Origin: Cochliopodium minus
Lineage: Eukaryota; Discosea; Himatismenida; Cochliopodiidae
DNA: 40,690 nucleotides
Assembly: GCA_024220525.1 (NCBI GenBank)
Contig: JAMYWO010000279.1
Coordinates: forward strand, 1-40,690
Direction of reading: 5' to 3'
Under the pieces are notes generated by a model. It had not been told where the DNA came from, made no database searches, and saw nothing but the letters and a program-made list of their open reading frames with translations. This document shows positions 23,412-34,600 of the stretch, in pieces. Every line of letters starts with the position of its first letter. Positions within the stretch are counted from its first letter, which is position 1. The position numbers and the translations under genes are program-made.

Positions 23412-24949
23412 ATGGAATGTGCCACTTGCAATAATAAAAATTTAGATATAAACATATATTGCAAAAATTGCAAATCACTTTTATGTACAACATGTAATAC
23501 GCTTTCATTATTAAATTTGAATTTTTTTATTTTAAATTTTGCACGATTCAGGTTATAAAGCATTGAATTCATCTAATTCTTCCCAGCATCAAAGAAAGAA
23601 AAATAAGAATCCAAGAAAATGCACAGAGTAAAAAATATAATCAAAATTTTGCTTTTATTTTTCAAAAAATTATTCTAGTTGTGTCAAAGAAGAAGCGAAA
23701 AAGAAAATGGAGGAAAATGAAGAATCAGATATCTATCATTATTTTGAAAGTTTTTTATGGTAAGTCTTTTTTTTTTTCTCTTGATTATTAACTCATAGTT
23801 CAATTATCTTGTTTATCTCACATATTTTCAAAAGGTATCAAACTGAGAAGGGATTTCCAAGGGCACATATAACATTCCAGAAATTATATCAAACATTGAA
23901 TTTTTCATTCAGATATAATAGGTAAGTGAATAAAAATCCATTGACAAAATAATCATTTCTGGATTATGATTTGGATATTTTTTATAAAAATTTCTAAAAT
24001 CTGCAATCATTTGAAATTTCTTTGCATAAAACTTGGGTTATGTTTATATCAGATCATTTCAAGTATAATGCTTAAAATCATTGTGATTTCTGTATATTTG
24101 AAATCACTAAAATGCATTCAAATGATTTTACAAAAAAAATTTTTGGGAAGTTAATTATGCCCGATAATAACATTTCTTTGTTAGAAAGAGAAATATTTTT
24201 TTTTTTTTGATTTAATTTCGATGCGATTCTTGGTTTTTATGTTTACTCGATAAAGTTTATAGAAAAAAATTGATAAAATTGAAATTCTTGAATTAATCAA
24301 ATATTTCTAATTTATTTCGAATGAAACTTCTTTGTTTGGAAAGTTATTAAAAAATTTTTCTAATTTAGTTTTTTCAAAGGAGGTTTTGAATTAAATAAAT
24401 TAAATATTAAAAATTAAAAAATAAAAATTAATTTGACAGAGATTAAATTAATCCAATGAAAATTACATTTTTTTTTTTCAAAGACAATTTAGAATGAAGA
24501 GATTCGGAAGCCTAATCCTTGAAGGACACTACGCGCTTGAGAAAGAAGGGATTAGACTCTATCCTGTTCACCAAAAAAAAAAGATCGACCCCATCTTCAT
24601 TAAATTCTCTAAAAACATGGTCATCTTTAACAACAATACTACCAATTTAATTTCGATTGACAAAGCGGTGCCCATTCCTCAACAATTCCCAAGGTTAATG
24701 ACATCTGATTGGAACAGACACAAACACAAATATTATCCGCAAAAGTTCCGCGATTTTATTGTCTCCTTTCTTTTTTATCTTCGCTGTTACCAAAAGAAGT
24801 CCAATGTTCCTCCTTTGCCTAAGCTTTTGCTTCAATCTAAGATCATTTCTCTTCTTTACCAAGATTTTTGTCATAAGCATAAGATTGGTTTTTGTAAAGT
24901 TCATTTGGCTAATCCTTATGATAGAAGTTTCCGAATCAATAAAAAATAA
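23412..24949 (+). CDS. Small protein with N-terminal B-box-like zinc motif, 263 aa
   Basis: Five exons in phase: 23412-23493, 23552-23627, 23679-23759, 23835-23921 and 24484-24949 (TAA). The N-terminus has paired cysteines, CATC, then YCKNCKSLLCTTC, spaced as in half of a B-box or treble-clef zinc finger. A Lys/Glu-rich linker follows. The C-terminal two thirds contain TSDWNRHKHKYYPQKF, then LFYLRCYQ and LPKLLLQSKIISLLYQDF. The W...H..YP..F block followed by LPxxLLxxI resembles an F-box- or SOCS-box-like element recurrent in some protist proteins, but I cannot name it. Intron 4 is unusually long (562 nt) and holds a dispersed repeat. The stop codon is only 4 bp before the ATG of the next gene on the same strand. 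The function is unknown. Confidence 0.72.
24211..24270 (+). repeat. Dispersed repeat, copy A (intronic)
   Basis: About 60 bp in intron 4 of the preceding gene, containing tttcgatgcgattcttgg and ctcgataaagttt. It matches the reverse complement of 40622-40681 with only a few differences. It is less AT-rich than its surroundings and has no shared open frame, so it looks like a non-coding interspersed element. Confidence 0.7.
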
Positions 24950-24953
24950 AAAA

Positions 24954-27356
24954 ATGAGCAAAAATAATATTATTAAATTGGCCCTAATTGGTGCGGGAGG
25001 AACAGGTAGATTTCATCAATCACAAATAAGATTGGATATCAATTTTTTATAGAATTAAAAAATGAAATTGTTAAAAATGATCAACATTTTTAGAAGATAT
25101 TTAATTTTAACTCATTTATCAATAATATACTATCTCATTGTTAAGATATAAATAAATGATACAAAAATTATATTGAATATATTTTTTATTTTCAAAATAT
25201 AATATTAAATATTGCGATTTTGATCTTCATTTGAAAGATTATTACTCCCCACTTACATTTATCCATTCCAAATAAAATTTTGAATATTTTAATCAAATAA
25301 AAAAACAATTTTTATCTTCATTTAGGATGCACAGCTAATCTAATAAAATTTACGAGCGATTTTTTCATTGAAACATAGTAAAAAGATGTATTTTTAAAGG
25401 ATGTCAATTATAAATTAAAAAATTAATCCAAAATAAGTGATCCTACAATAGAAGATTCATATACTAAACAAACATTTATAGATGATATAGAGGTATGTTA
25501 TGAAATCCTTGATACAGGTGGGTAAAATTTTTTTTTTAATTATATATTTTTTGAACTAATAATTTGTTTTTATCAAATCAATAGTGGGGTAAAAAATTTT
25601 ATTATTTCTAAATTTATTTAAATTGTATTAGGAACTTTATTCTTTTCTAAGGGAACAATGGATTACAAGATCCGATTGTTTCATACTAATGTTTTCAGTA
25701 ATAAGAAGATACACTTTCGATGATTTAAAGTATTACATTGACCAAGTATTAAGAATCAAAGGGAACCATTATATTAGTAACATTTTTTTTTAATAAAATT
25801 TTTTTTTTTTTTTCATTTTTTTTTTTAAAAAGGTTTAATAACAATTGTTGGAAATCAAAGTAATGAGCCTTTTTTTTTATTAATTTTAGAATTTTTTCAA
25901 TTTAATAAGTTTTTAATCAATTATTTACTTATATCTTTTTATCAACAATTTTAATTTAAATGAAAATAAAGTTGATCATGTGAAATCTAGAGTAATCAAC
26001 CCTTGTGAAGGGTTGGCACTTTCAAAAATGATGGGTTGCAAATATTTTGAAACATCTGCGAAAACTGGACACAACATAAACTCAAGCTATTTTCATATAG
26101 GAAGGGAATGCTATCAATCAAAGAACAACCCAAAATATAAACAAGAGAAAGAGAAAGAAAGATTGAAAAATAAGAATATAACTTTATTGTTGGGAAGAGG
26201 TTGGTCTGATTTCATCCATACATCTTTTTTCAACAAGAAATGGGACAAAGTCGAAATTCCAGAAATCAACAAAAACTTGAAAAACGTTTGGATTCTCATC
26301 TTTTCTTACTTGATAAACTACAAAGATAGAAAAAACAATGAAGAATTATTGAATTACAAATTGGTTTGTAAACATTGGTTTGAAATGATCTCTAAAAACT
26401 TTAAGGGGACTTATTCTAAGGAAAATGAGGGAATAGGTATGGGATCTTTTGATACGAATAGTGGAGATTGCATTGTCTTTGCAGATTGGGATAAACCTGT
26501 TTATTTTTTCAATGTTGTGAATTGTGTTGTCTTTGTGGATGTATCGGAATTAACTTTCAATGAATCTAAAAAATCGGAATTTGAAACAGCAATTGAATGG
26601 ATCAATGATAATAAAAATTTTGAGCCTTTGACAGGGATAACAGTAGTTTTACATAATTTCACCAAAATCAAAAGAGATTCCATCAAGATCCCAGGAAATT
26701 TTAACTATGAAATAGATTCCCTAAAAAAAAATAGTAAAGTGTACAATGTAATAGAAGTTGATGACCTTTTCTCAATTGAAAATATAGAAGAAGTTTATTT
26801 GAAAGCAAAAATTCCTAAATTTGATTTAAAGTTAAATAAACCCAATGTGGATTCTCACTATGATGAAAGCAGCAAATTTGACATGTTTATTCTTTGTGAA
26901 TCTCCCAAAAAAATCTATAATTTCCGTCATAGTGCATCCAAGTATGTCAATATTATTTCGGCAGAGCAATTAACTCTTAAGAACGAAGAAATAAACAATA
27001 AATTTCAAAAAAACAAAGTTGAAATCAAACTTCCTGTTGACATTTTTATTGTTGAAATGATTGGAATAGAAAATCAAAATTCAAGAGTTAATGAGAATGA
27101 AAGTGAACAAATTGATTGGACAGGCAAAGTAATGTTTACAAATACAAATAATTTTGATTTAAAGGTCAAAATTTTTTGTAATCACGTTGGTTTTAAATTT
27201 GAGAAGGAATTTACTTTAAAGAAAAAGTTTTCTTTTCCTTTCGAGTTAAAGTGTACCAGTTATGGAAATGAAGGAACATTTTTGATTGTTCAAATCAAAA
27301 AATCAGCATTCAAGAAAACCTCTATGTTTTTAAAACTCGTTGATAAAAAAAAATAA
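24954..27356 (+). CDS. Ras-like/F-box fusion protein, copy 1, 574 aa
   Basis: Exons: 24954-25005, 25326-25377, 25438-25521, 25652-25776, 25833-25859 and 25972-27356 (TAA). Residues 1-160 are a Ras-family G domain: P-loop LIGAGGTGCTANLIKF (the Lys of GxxxxGK[ST] is Cys), effector YDPTIEDSYTKQ, EILDTGG, VGNQID (NKxD-like) and FETSAKTG. A large unique extension follows. It starts with LLLGRGWSDFIHTSFFNKKW, then an F-box-like block (about 205-250: LKNVWILIFSYLI, NYKLVCKHWFEMISKNF), then about 320 unrecognised residues conserved with copy 2. F-boxes recruit SKP1/cullin ubiquitin ligases, so a Ras-like domain may select targets or location; this is inference. Exon 4 only stays in frame from the acceptor at 25651, dropping the switch II residues (ELYSFLR) encoded just upstream. 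The usual acceptor at 25631 would frameshift. It may be active with altered switch II, or an early pseudogene. Confidence 0.75.
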
Positions 27357-27490
27357 AAAATGGAATTCTCAAAGAATCTTATTTGGAGATTTCTTAACAA
27401 GTCCGAATAATGATCTTTATAAATCAAACTTTTTTTTTTTGAATAATTTAAAATAATAAATAATTAAAAGATTATCAAATTTTGATCATA

Positions 27491-27740
27491 GGAAGAGGTT
27501 GGCCCAATTTCATCCATACATCTTTTTTCAACAAGAAATGGGACATGTAGAAAAAACTATGAAAAATTATTGAAATCAAAAATTATTGGTTAGTAAACAT
27601 TTTTTTGAAATCATCTCCAAATATATCTTCTTTTTCAATAGGTTCTTGTTTTTTTACATCCTCTTTTTTTGAACAACTTTGCCAGGTCAGTTGTTTTATG
27701 TTTCAAATGATAGTAATGGAATGTGGGAAAATCCTTCATA
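27491..27740 (+). pseudogene. Relic of a Ras-F-box gene
   Basis: A decayed fragment between the two larger copies. It shares near-exact blocks with both, for example catccatacatcttttttc at 27520, followed by a shortened counterpart of the VCKHWFE region (27570-27615) and then a block near 27655-27730 matching copy 2 at about 29110-29185. Several in-frame stops are present, and the start of the F-box (about 80 nt) is deleted. No intact reading frame remains. The short open frame at 27679-27975 overlaps the relic and the first exon of copy 2 and is not a gene. Confidence 0.8.
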
Positions 27741-27879
27741 TTTTTTATTTTATCAAATGAGTTGTCTAGTATGTTTAGGAATAAAACAATTTACAAAGAA
27801 CAAATCTAAATTTCAAAAGGCAAATAGAATGGCAAAGAAAGAAAAAATTGAATTTGAAATTAATTCAAAAAAAAAAAAA

Positions 27880-29874
27880 ATGAGTTTGGGAATTCCCTCA
27901 ATAAAAATATGTTTTTTTGGAAGTGGATCAATAGGTCAATTATTTCAAAAATATAAAACCATTAGAAAAAAATAAACAATCTAATATTTTTTTTAATTAA
28001 AGGTACAAAAACTTCTGGCATTATTAGATTCATTAATGGTGTTTTTTTGGATAGTAAAAATCAATAATTAATCTCTTTTGAAGCATAGTAAAAAAATTTT
28101 TCATTTTTTCAGTGAAAAAAATTAAATTAATTTAATTAGTGATCCCACAATAGAAGATTGGTATTCAAAACAAATTGAATTAGATGGAAAATCTATTAAA
28201 TTGGAACTCCTTGATACACCTGGGTAATTGAAATTATTTTCGAAAAATAAAAAATTTTTTTAAAAAAAATCTTCATCTAGACAAGAAGAGTATCGTATAT
28301 TTTGGGACGGCTGGATAAATAATACACAATGTTTTGTTATTGGTTTTTCTATTACCGACAAAAGAACTTTGTATGAAATAAAGCCTTACATCGATCTCAT
28401 ATTAAAACTAAAAGGAGATAATATTACTGGTATATTAAAAAAATTAATTTTTTTAATTTTTATTCTCGTTTCAATATTTAGATATGATGACCATTGTAGG
28501 AAATAAAGGTATAAAAAATTATTTTTAATATTAAAAATTCAAATATTTTTAATTATTTCTTCTTTTTTTATTTTGATTATTGATTAAAATTTAAAAAAAA
28601 GTTGATTTAGAATAACGAAGGGAAGTAAAATCGTGTGAAGGATTAGCAATTTCGAGGTTATTGGGATGCAAATATTTCGAAACATCGGCAAAAACAGGAT
28701 ATAATATTAATGAGAGTATTTATCATACTGTGAGACAATGTTACCAATCCAAATACAATCCAAAATACAACCTTGATAAAGAGAAAGAAAGATTGAAAAA
28801 TAAGAATATAACTTTATTGTTGGGAAGTGGTTGGTCTGATTTCATCCATACATCTTTTTTCAACAAGAAATGGGAAAAAGTTGAAATTCCAGAAATCAAC
28901 AAAAACTTGAAAAACGTTTGGATTCTCATCTTTTCATACTTAATCAAAAGCAATGACTCCTACAACAAAGAAAAATTGAATTACAAATTGGTTTGTAAAC
29001 ATTGGTTTGAACTGATCTCCAAAAATTTTACCAACACCCATTCTTTAAATAATTTATGGAAAATGGGATTTATGAAAATAACAAAGACTGTGTAGTTTTT
29101 TCAGATTGGGAAAAACCTCTTTTTTTGCACAACGTTGTCAGGTCGATTGTTTTTATGGATTCAAATGGTTGTAATGGAAAGTGGGATCAAACAATCAAAT
29201 GGCTCAAAGAGGAGAACCTTTCTAAAGTGAAAGAAGTCCATGTCGTGATTCACAATTTTTCCGATTCAGCTTCATCACCTGATTTGAATTTTTTAAAATC
29301 ATTTAAATCTTTTAATGTGATAGAAGTTGGCGATCTTTTCTCAATAAAAAATGTCGAGACAGTTTACTCAAAAGCGAAAATACCAAAAATAAAGTATGGT
29401 GATCTCAATCATCCATTTAACTCTAATTCCGAATTTGACATTTTCTCTCTTTGTGAATCTCCCAAAAAAATCTCAAAAAATCTTATTCAAGCTTCAAATT
29501 ATATCAAAACCCTTTCATTTGGAAAAATAGTTCTCAAAAATGAAGAAATAAACAAAAAGCTCCAAAAAAATAAGATTGAAATCAAACTTCCTGTTGATCT
29601 TTTTGTTATTGAAATGATTTCCAACAAAAATGAATGGACCGGTAAAACAACATTTATCAATACAAACGATTTTGACTTAAAATTGAAGATCTTTTCTTCT
29701 GACAATGATTATCTGTTTCAGAAAGCATTTACTTTGAAGAAAAATTTTTCTTTTCCTTTTGAAATAAAATACAGTGGAGAAAAACAAGATGGATCATTTT
29801 TGGTTGTTCAGATCAAAAAATCAGCTTTCAAGAAAACTTCTTTCTTTTTTAAAATTAAATTTAATTTGAAATAA
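27880..29874 (+). pseudogene. Ras-like/F-box fusion, copy 2, disrupted
   Basis: The exon layout parallels copy 1: 27880-27934, 28003-28053, 28140-28223, 28281-28429, 28482-28508, 28602 onward. The G-domain motifs are better kept in places ([38 protein letters not shown]). Breaks: the P-loop reads GSGSIGTKTS with an extra Thr, exon 2 is 51 rather than 52 nt so exon 3 falls out of frame, a TAA stop at 28613-28615 follows NKVDLE, and a frameshift lies near 29056-29090 between the F-box part and the C-terminal part (open 29056-29874). The C-terminal frame has few other lesions (ESPKKISK, KLPVDLFVIEMIS, KKSAFKKTS), so disruption looks recent. The stop sits where relatives usually have a polar residue, but the rest of the window uses TAA as a true stop, so reassignment is unlikely. 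Confidence 0.82.
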
Positions 29875-29880
29875 AATAAA

Positions 29881-31344
29881 ATGAAGTTTTTGATTTCTAT
29901 AATCTTTGCATTATTTCTTTTCATTCAATTTATCAATGCCAATCAAGTATATGTATGGATGTGCTTGGAGAGGTATCAAGTTAATTTTCTAATTGAATAA
30001 GATTAGGCCATGATTTAATCATGATAGATGTTATAGAGAAAAATGATTCTCCTGCTCATAATGCATCTATGCATTCCATAATCGAAATATATTCTATAAT
30101 ATCAAAGCATATATAAACACTACTAATAAAATTTCTTAAATTCAAAATATATTTAAAGATGCAATCAAACACAGCAACAAGTAGAGAAGAATCTCGAGCA
30201 GATAGGAGATTTAAGAAACATATTGAGCGGCATCTCCTTCGAGAAATATAATTTGGGAAATGATTCCAATTTTGTTGATAATATTGGTTTAACCAATGTA
30301 TCCAAACAATTGAACGAATGGGGATTGATAACGTAAAAAAATTAACGAATAATAATTAAATTTATATTCAAATAAAAAAAATAAAAATTAAAAAATAAAA
30401 AATTAAAAAATAAAATAAAAATAATTCAAAGATCAAATAAAATTTTCTTTTTTTAAAGTTTACCAATGATTTCAAGCTACCCTTATCCTCCACAGTAAAA
30501 ACTAACTCCTCATTTAATTCTTTTTATGATTATTTTTTGTGATTTTCTAGATTTATAGTATGGATGAGAAATGTTTTCAAAAATCCTCTCCCATTTATTA
30601 ACGAAGCTATAAATTTGGCAAACCAATTCGACTACAAAGGGTACGAAAATAAATTGATTTTATAAAAAAAAAATTATTGTAAAAAAAAAAAAATTATTCT
30701 AAAAAAAGATTCAATGTAGATTGGGAACCAACTGTATAATTATTTATTCTTTATCATTTTTACCTTTTTTATTTTTATTTTTTCCAAAGGTAAATGGGAC
30801 TGAACAAGATTCAAAAGACTATGCAAATTTTTTGGACCAATTCGCAAAGGCCTTGCATCAACACGGAAAGGTTTTGTCTGTGGACGTAGCTAATTGGAAT
30901 CCTTTGTGGAACTTCACTTTGTTATCTCAAACAAACATTGATTTGTAAGAAAAAGAAATCAAAATTTTTGATATTAAAAAAAAATTTTTTTTTTAAAATT
31001 AAAATATTTTAAAAAATTACATTAAGAAATTATTTTTTTTAGGAATTTACCTTATAAATCATTTTTTAATTAATTTGTCTAGGATTATGACCATGTCTAC
31101 TTATACAGGAAATTTCGAGTATTTTGAAGAAAACCTTGTCAATGCAGTTTCGCAAATCGGCCTTGACAAACTTGTTGTAGGATTAGAGACCGTTGATACA
31201 ACTAACAATCTCCCTTACTCAACCGCTAACATTGCAAAGAGATTCGATTTGATCAATAAGTACAACGTAAATAAGATTGCTTTTTGGAAAAGCCCCATTT
31301 ATGCCAATTTTGTTCCTTTTATCACCAAATTCATTAAACAATGA
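29881..31344 (+). CDS. GH18-like secreted glycosidase, 277 aa
   Basis: Seven exons keep phase: 29881-29972, 30159-30332, 30459-30494, 30551-30640, 30709-30733, 30790-30944 and 31083-31344 (TGA). The N-terminus is a signal peptide (MKFLISIIFALFLFIQF, cleavage near INA-NQ). The body is a TIM-barrel-like alternation of strands: LPMISSYPYPPQF, then YKGFNVDWEPT matching the GH18 motif DGxDxDxE as KGFNVDWE, then KVLSVDVANWNP, IDLIMTMSTYTG, KLVVGLET and KIAFWKSP. The proton-donor Glu and its preceding Asp are present, while the inner Asp is Asn. GH18 enzymes cleave beta-1,4-linked N-acetylglucosamine polymers, and some members are lysosomal di-N-acetylchitobiases or inactive lectins. A role in digesting bacterial or chitin walls in phagosomes is plausible. 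It begins 6 bp after the stop of the Ras-F-box pseudogene. Confidence 0.85.
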
Positions 31345-31628
31345 AAACATTAATTGCTTTTTTAATTAATTATTTTTTTTTATTTTTATATTTAGCTGAT
31401 TTTTTGACCAATATCTTCATCCAAAATCAAAAAGGAAGATAAAATATCCTCTTTGATCATTGAATATATTTTTTAAATCTCTTTCAATCTTAAAACAAAT
31501 AAAAAAAAAATTTTTCATTCAAAAAAAATATCACCAAATAAAAAAGCAACAATACAATCCTTTATATATTAGAACATCATATTAAATTCTTTTCAAATAC
31601 TATCTACGAGGATTTTTAAATTTAAAAA

Positions 31629-34600
31629 ATGCAAATTCCCAAATCAAAGCCAATACCCATATCTGGGGATAATAGCATCAAATCCAAGAAAGATAATGAT
31701 TTGGTGGAAATGAAAAAGCCAAGAAAAAACGAAGAAGAAATGAATTTGAACACTAATATAAAAAACAATAAAAAGGAGGTGAGGTCTTATAATGAATTGC
31801 CTATCGGAGTGGAATTTATTGATGAAGAGGGAAAGCTAGTAAAGAGATTTTCTGAGGATACTGTGTTGATAAAATCATCACTGTCAGAGGAATATTTCTT
31901 GTTGACGAATGGATTTGGATCCAAAAGCGTATCTGTGACAAAATTGAATGGTAAAGAAAAAAAAAAAAAAAAATTTTTGCGAACAGGAATATTTCTATTT
32001 GAAAAGATATAGTCCTTAAAATTTCTTTATAATCAAATTATTCTTCATGGATCGATTTATATTGATAAATTTTTTTTACCTTTTTTGAAGAAATAATGTT
32101 TATCAAGACTTTATTAAAATCATTTATTTTAAAAAAGGATTATGGACCATATTATTTCCATATCTATCATATAATTTAAATTTAATCAGTTGATTCTTTG
32201 CATTTAAAATAGAGATGTTCAAAATTTTACAACAGTTTAAAATTTGTTAGTCATAAATTAATATCCGCTAACAAAGTTGTAAATTTTGGACATGTCTACA
32301 TTTAAAAATTGAAAAGAAAATTTCATATTATCTAAGTTTTTTCGAAACAAATTTATTCAAAGAAAGTCCTTGATAACATTCATCAAACCACCAATTCTTT
32401 TATCAACCTTTTTTTTTAAAATAATAGAGGTTGGATCGATCAGCGACAAAGATCATCACAGCGACAGTGAGGAAGAAATAGATGACTCTGGAATGAACAG
32501 GAAATCTATTTTCAAGAACACTGGCCACTTATTGCAAGGTAAATTTTTTTCATTAATATTTTTTTTAATTTTAAAAACTTTATTATTTTTATTTAAAAAT
32601 TTTTTGATTTATTATTTAATTTATTTTGATTATTAAAAGGCGAAGAATTTTTGATGGACTTTTCAGAGTTTGCTGTCAACTTGCAAAGAGGCGAAGAGAA
32701 GGTGGGTGGGAGGCTCTGCATTACTAATTACAGGCTCATCTTCATCTCCAAACTGTTTCTCAAAAAGAAGCCCAGATCTTCTCTTGAGTCCCCTTTTGAT
32801 GTAAGAAAAAAACAATTGTTGAAAAAAAAAGTTTAATATTTTTTTTAAATAATTTCAAATTTCAAAATTTTAAATAAAAAAAAGAAATATTTTTTCATTT
32901 TTTTAATACTTATTTAATTTTTTTTTTTTCATTTTATTTTTTCATGTTATTTTTTTATTTTTGCTTTTCATATTTATTTTTATTTTATCATGTTATTTTT
33001 TTTTTTGGCAGATAAGAAAAAATTTGGGAAGCGAAAATCAATTTTCAATGAAAAAAAGAACACATTCTCTTTACCAAAAGACCAAAACCTTTGAAGACAT
33101 CAAAACGGACAAGATAATTGTCCCATTGGCAAATGTGGAAAGAACCAAAATTAGTGTCATGAAAATGGGGAACGAACTTACCTTAAAACTTTATTGCAAA
33201 AATTTTAGAGTTTATAATTTTCATATTGCAGGTTTAAAAAAAATTTATTATTTTATTTTTAAATTTTATTATATTTTGTGTTCAATTAAAATTTTTTTTT
33301 ATTTTTTTTATTATATTTTTAAAGTAATAAATTTTTATTTTTTTATTTTATTAAAGTTATTTTATTTTCATTATTTTATTAAAGTTATTTTTTATTTTAA
33401 TTGATTTAATTTTTATGATTATTTTTATTATTTGATTTTCCATTTTTTTTATTTTTATTTTTTAGGACCTATATCTTTCGAAGGAGAACTGATCAACTAT
33501 TTGACAGATGACATGCACATCGAGCCACTCTTCAAGTACACCTTCCTCGAAATGCATGAAGCAATCATCAATTTGTTCAAAAAAAGCAAGCTTACTCCCC
33601 TCGACCAAGTTTTTGCTTTTAGTTACAAAGAAGTATTTAAAACTGATGGTAAATAAAATTTTTTTTTTTATTTTATTCTATTTTTATTTTTTTATTTATT
33701 TTATTTATTTATTTTTTTTTTTTTTTATTTTTTATTTTATTTTTTTTTATTTCTTTTTTATAAATTTGTTGATTGAAATGAATTTTTTTGTTTGATTATT
33801 TTTGTTTGATTTTTGTTATTGTCATTTAATTTTATTTTTTAAAATATTTATTTTATTATTTTTTTTGGTTTTATTTATTATTTTTTTATTTTGATAAATT
33901 TTTATTTTTTTTTTATGATTTTTTTCATTTTATTTCTTTTTTTGTAGGATGGAGTGTTTATGATGATTACAAGGAAATAGAAAGAATTTTTAATTACAGA
34001 TTTGAGGAAAATGAAGATTGGAGGTAATCTTGATCCCATTTTTTTATTTTTTATTTTTTTATTTTTTTATTTTTTTTATTTTTTATTTTTTTTATTTTTT
34101 TTATTTTTTATTATCTTTTATTTTTATTTTTTTATTTTTTATTATCTTTTATTTTTATTTATTTCTAGATTAAGCACCATAAATTCTGATTTCACTTTTT
34201 GTCCAACTTATCCAAAACATTTTGTAGTTCCAAGGTAAAAAAAAAAAACCAAACAAAAAATCCTTCCATCAAAAAATAAAATTTAAAAAAAATTTAAAAT
34301 AAACTTTTTAAAACGAATTAAAAAAACTTTTAATCTTTAAATAAAAAAAAACAAAAATAAAATAAAACTTTTTAAAAAATAAAAATAAAGTACGATTTCG
34401 GATAACGCATTGATGGAGGTAAGAAAGTTCAGAAGCAAAAACAGAATACCTTATTTCTCCTGGATCGACTTGGACAGCAACGCGACGCTTTTCAGATGCA
34501 GCCAGCCCCTTTCGGGAGTTTCTGGCATGAGGAACACTCAGGACGAAAAGTTTTTTGAGACCATTTTGAAGTTGTCTAAGAAGGATTGCGTTTACATTTT

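Noticed and set aside
28602-28660. Possible reassigned stop codon (TAA as Gln) at the NKVDLE position of copy 2
   Set aside because: TAA, TAG and TGA all terminate other genes here at family-appropriate ends, and copy 2 has independent frame lesions. A pseudogene explains it better.
30059-30074. Small palindrome aatgcatctatgcatt in an intron
   Set aside because: Seven-base arms are expected by chance in sequence of this composition and no copies were noticed elsewhere.
29986-30115. Alternative second exon for the GH18-like gene (acceptor near 29998)
   Set aside because: It runs into TAA and does not reach later exons. Joining 29972 to 30159 keeps phase and gives the expected RCNQTQQ continuation.
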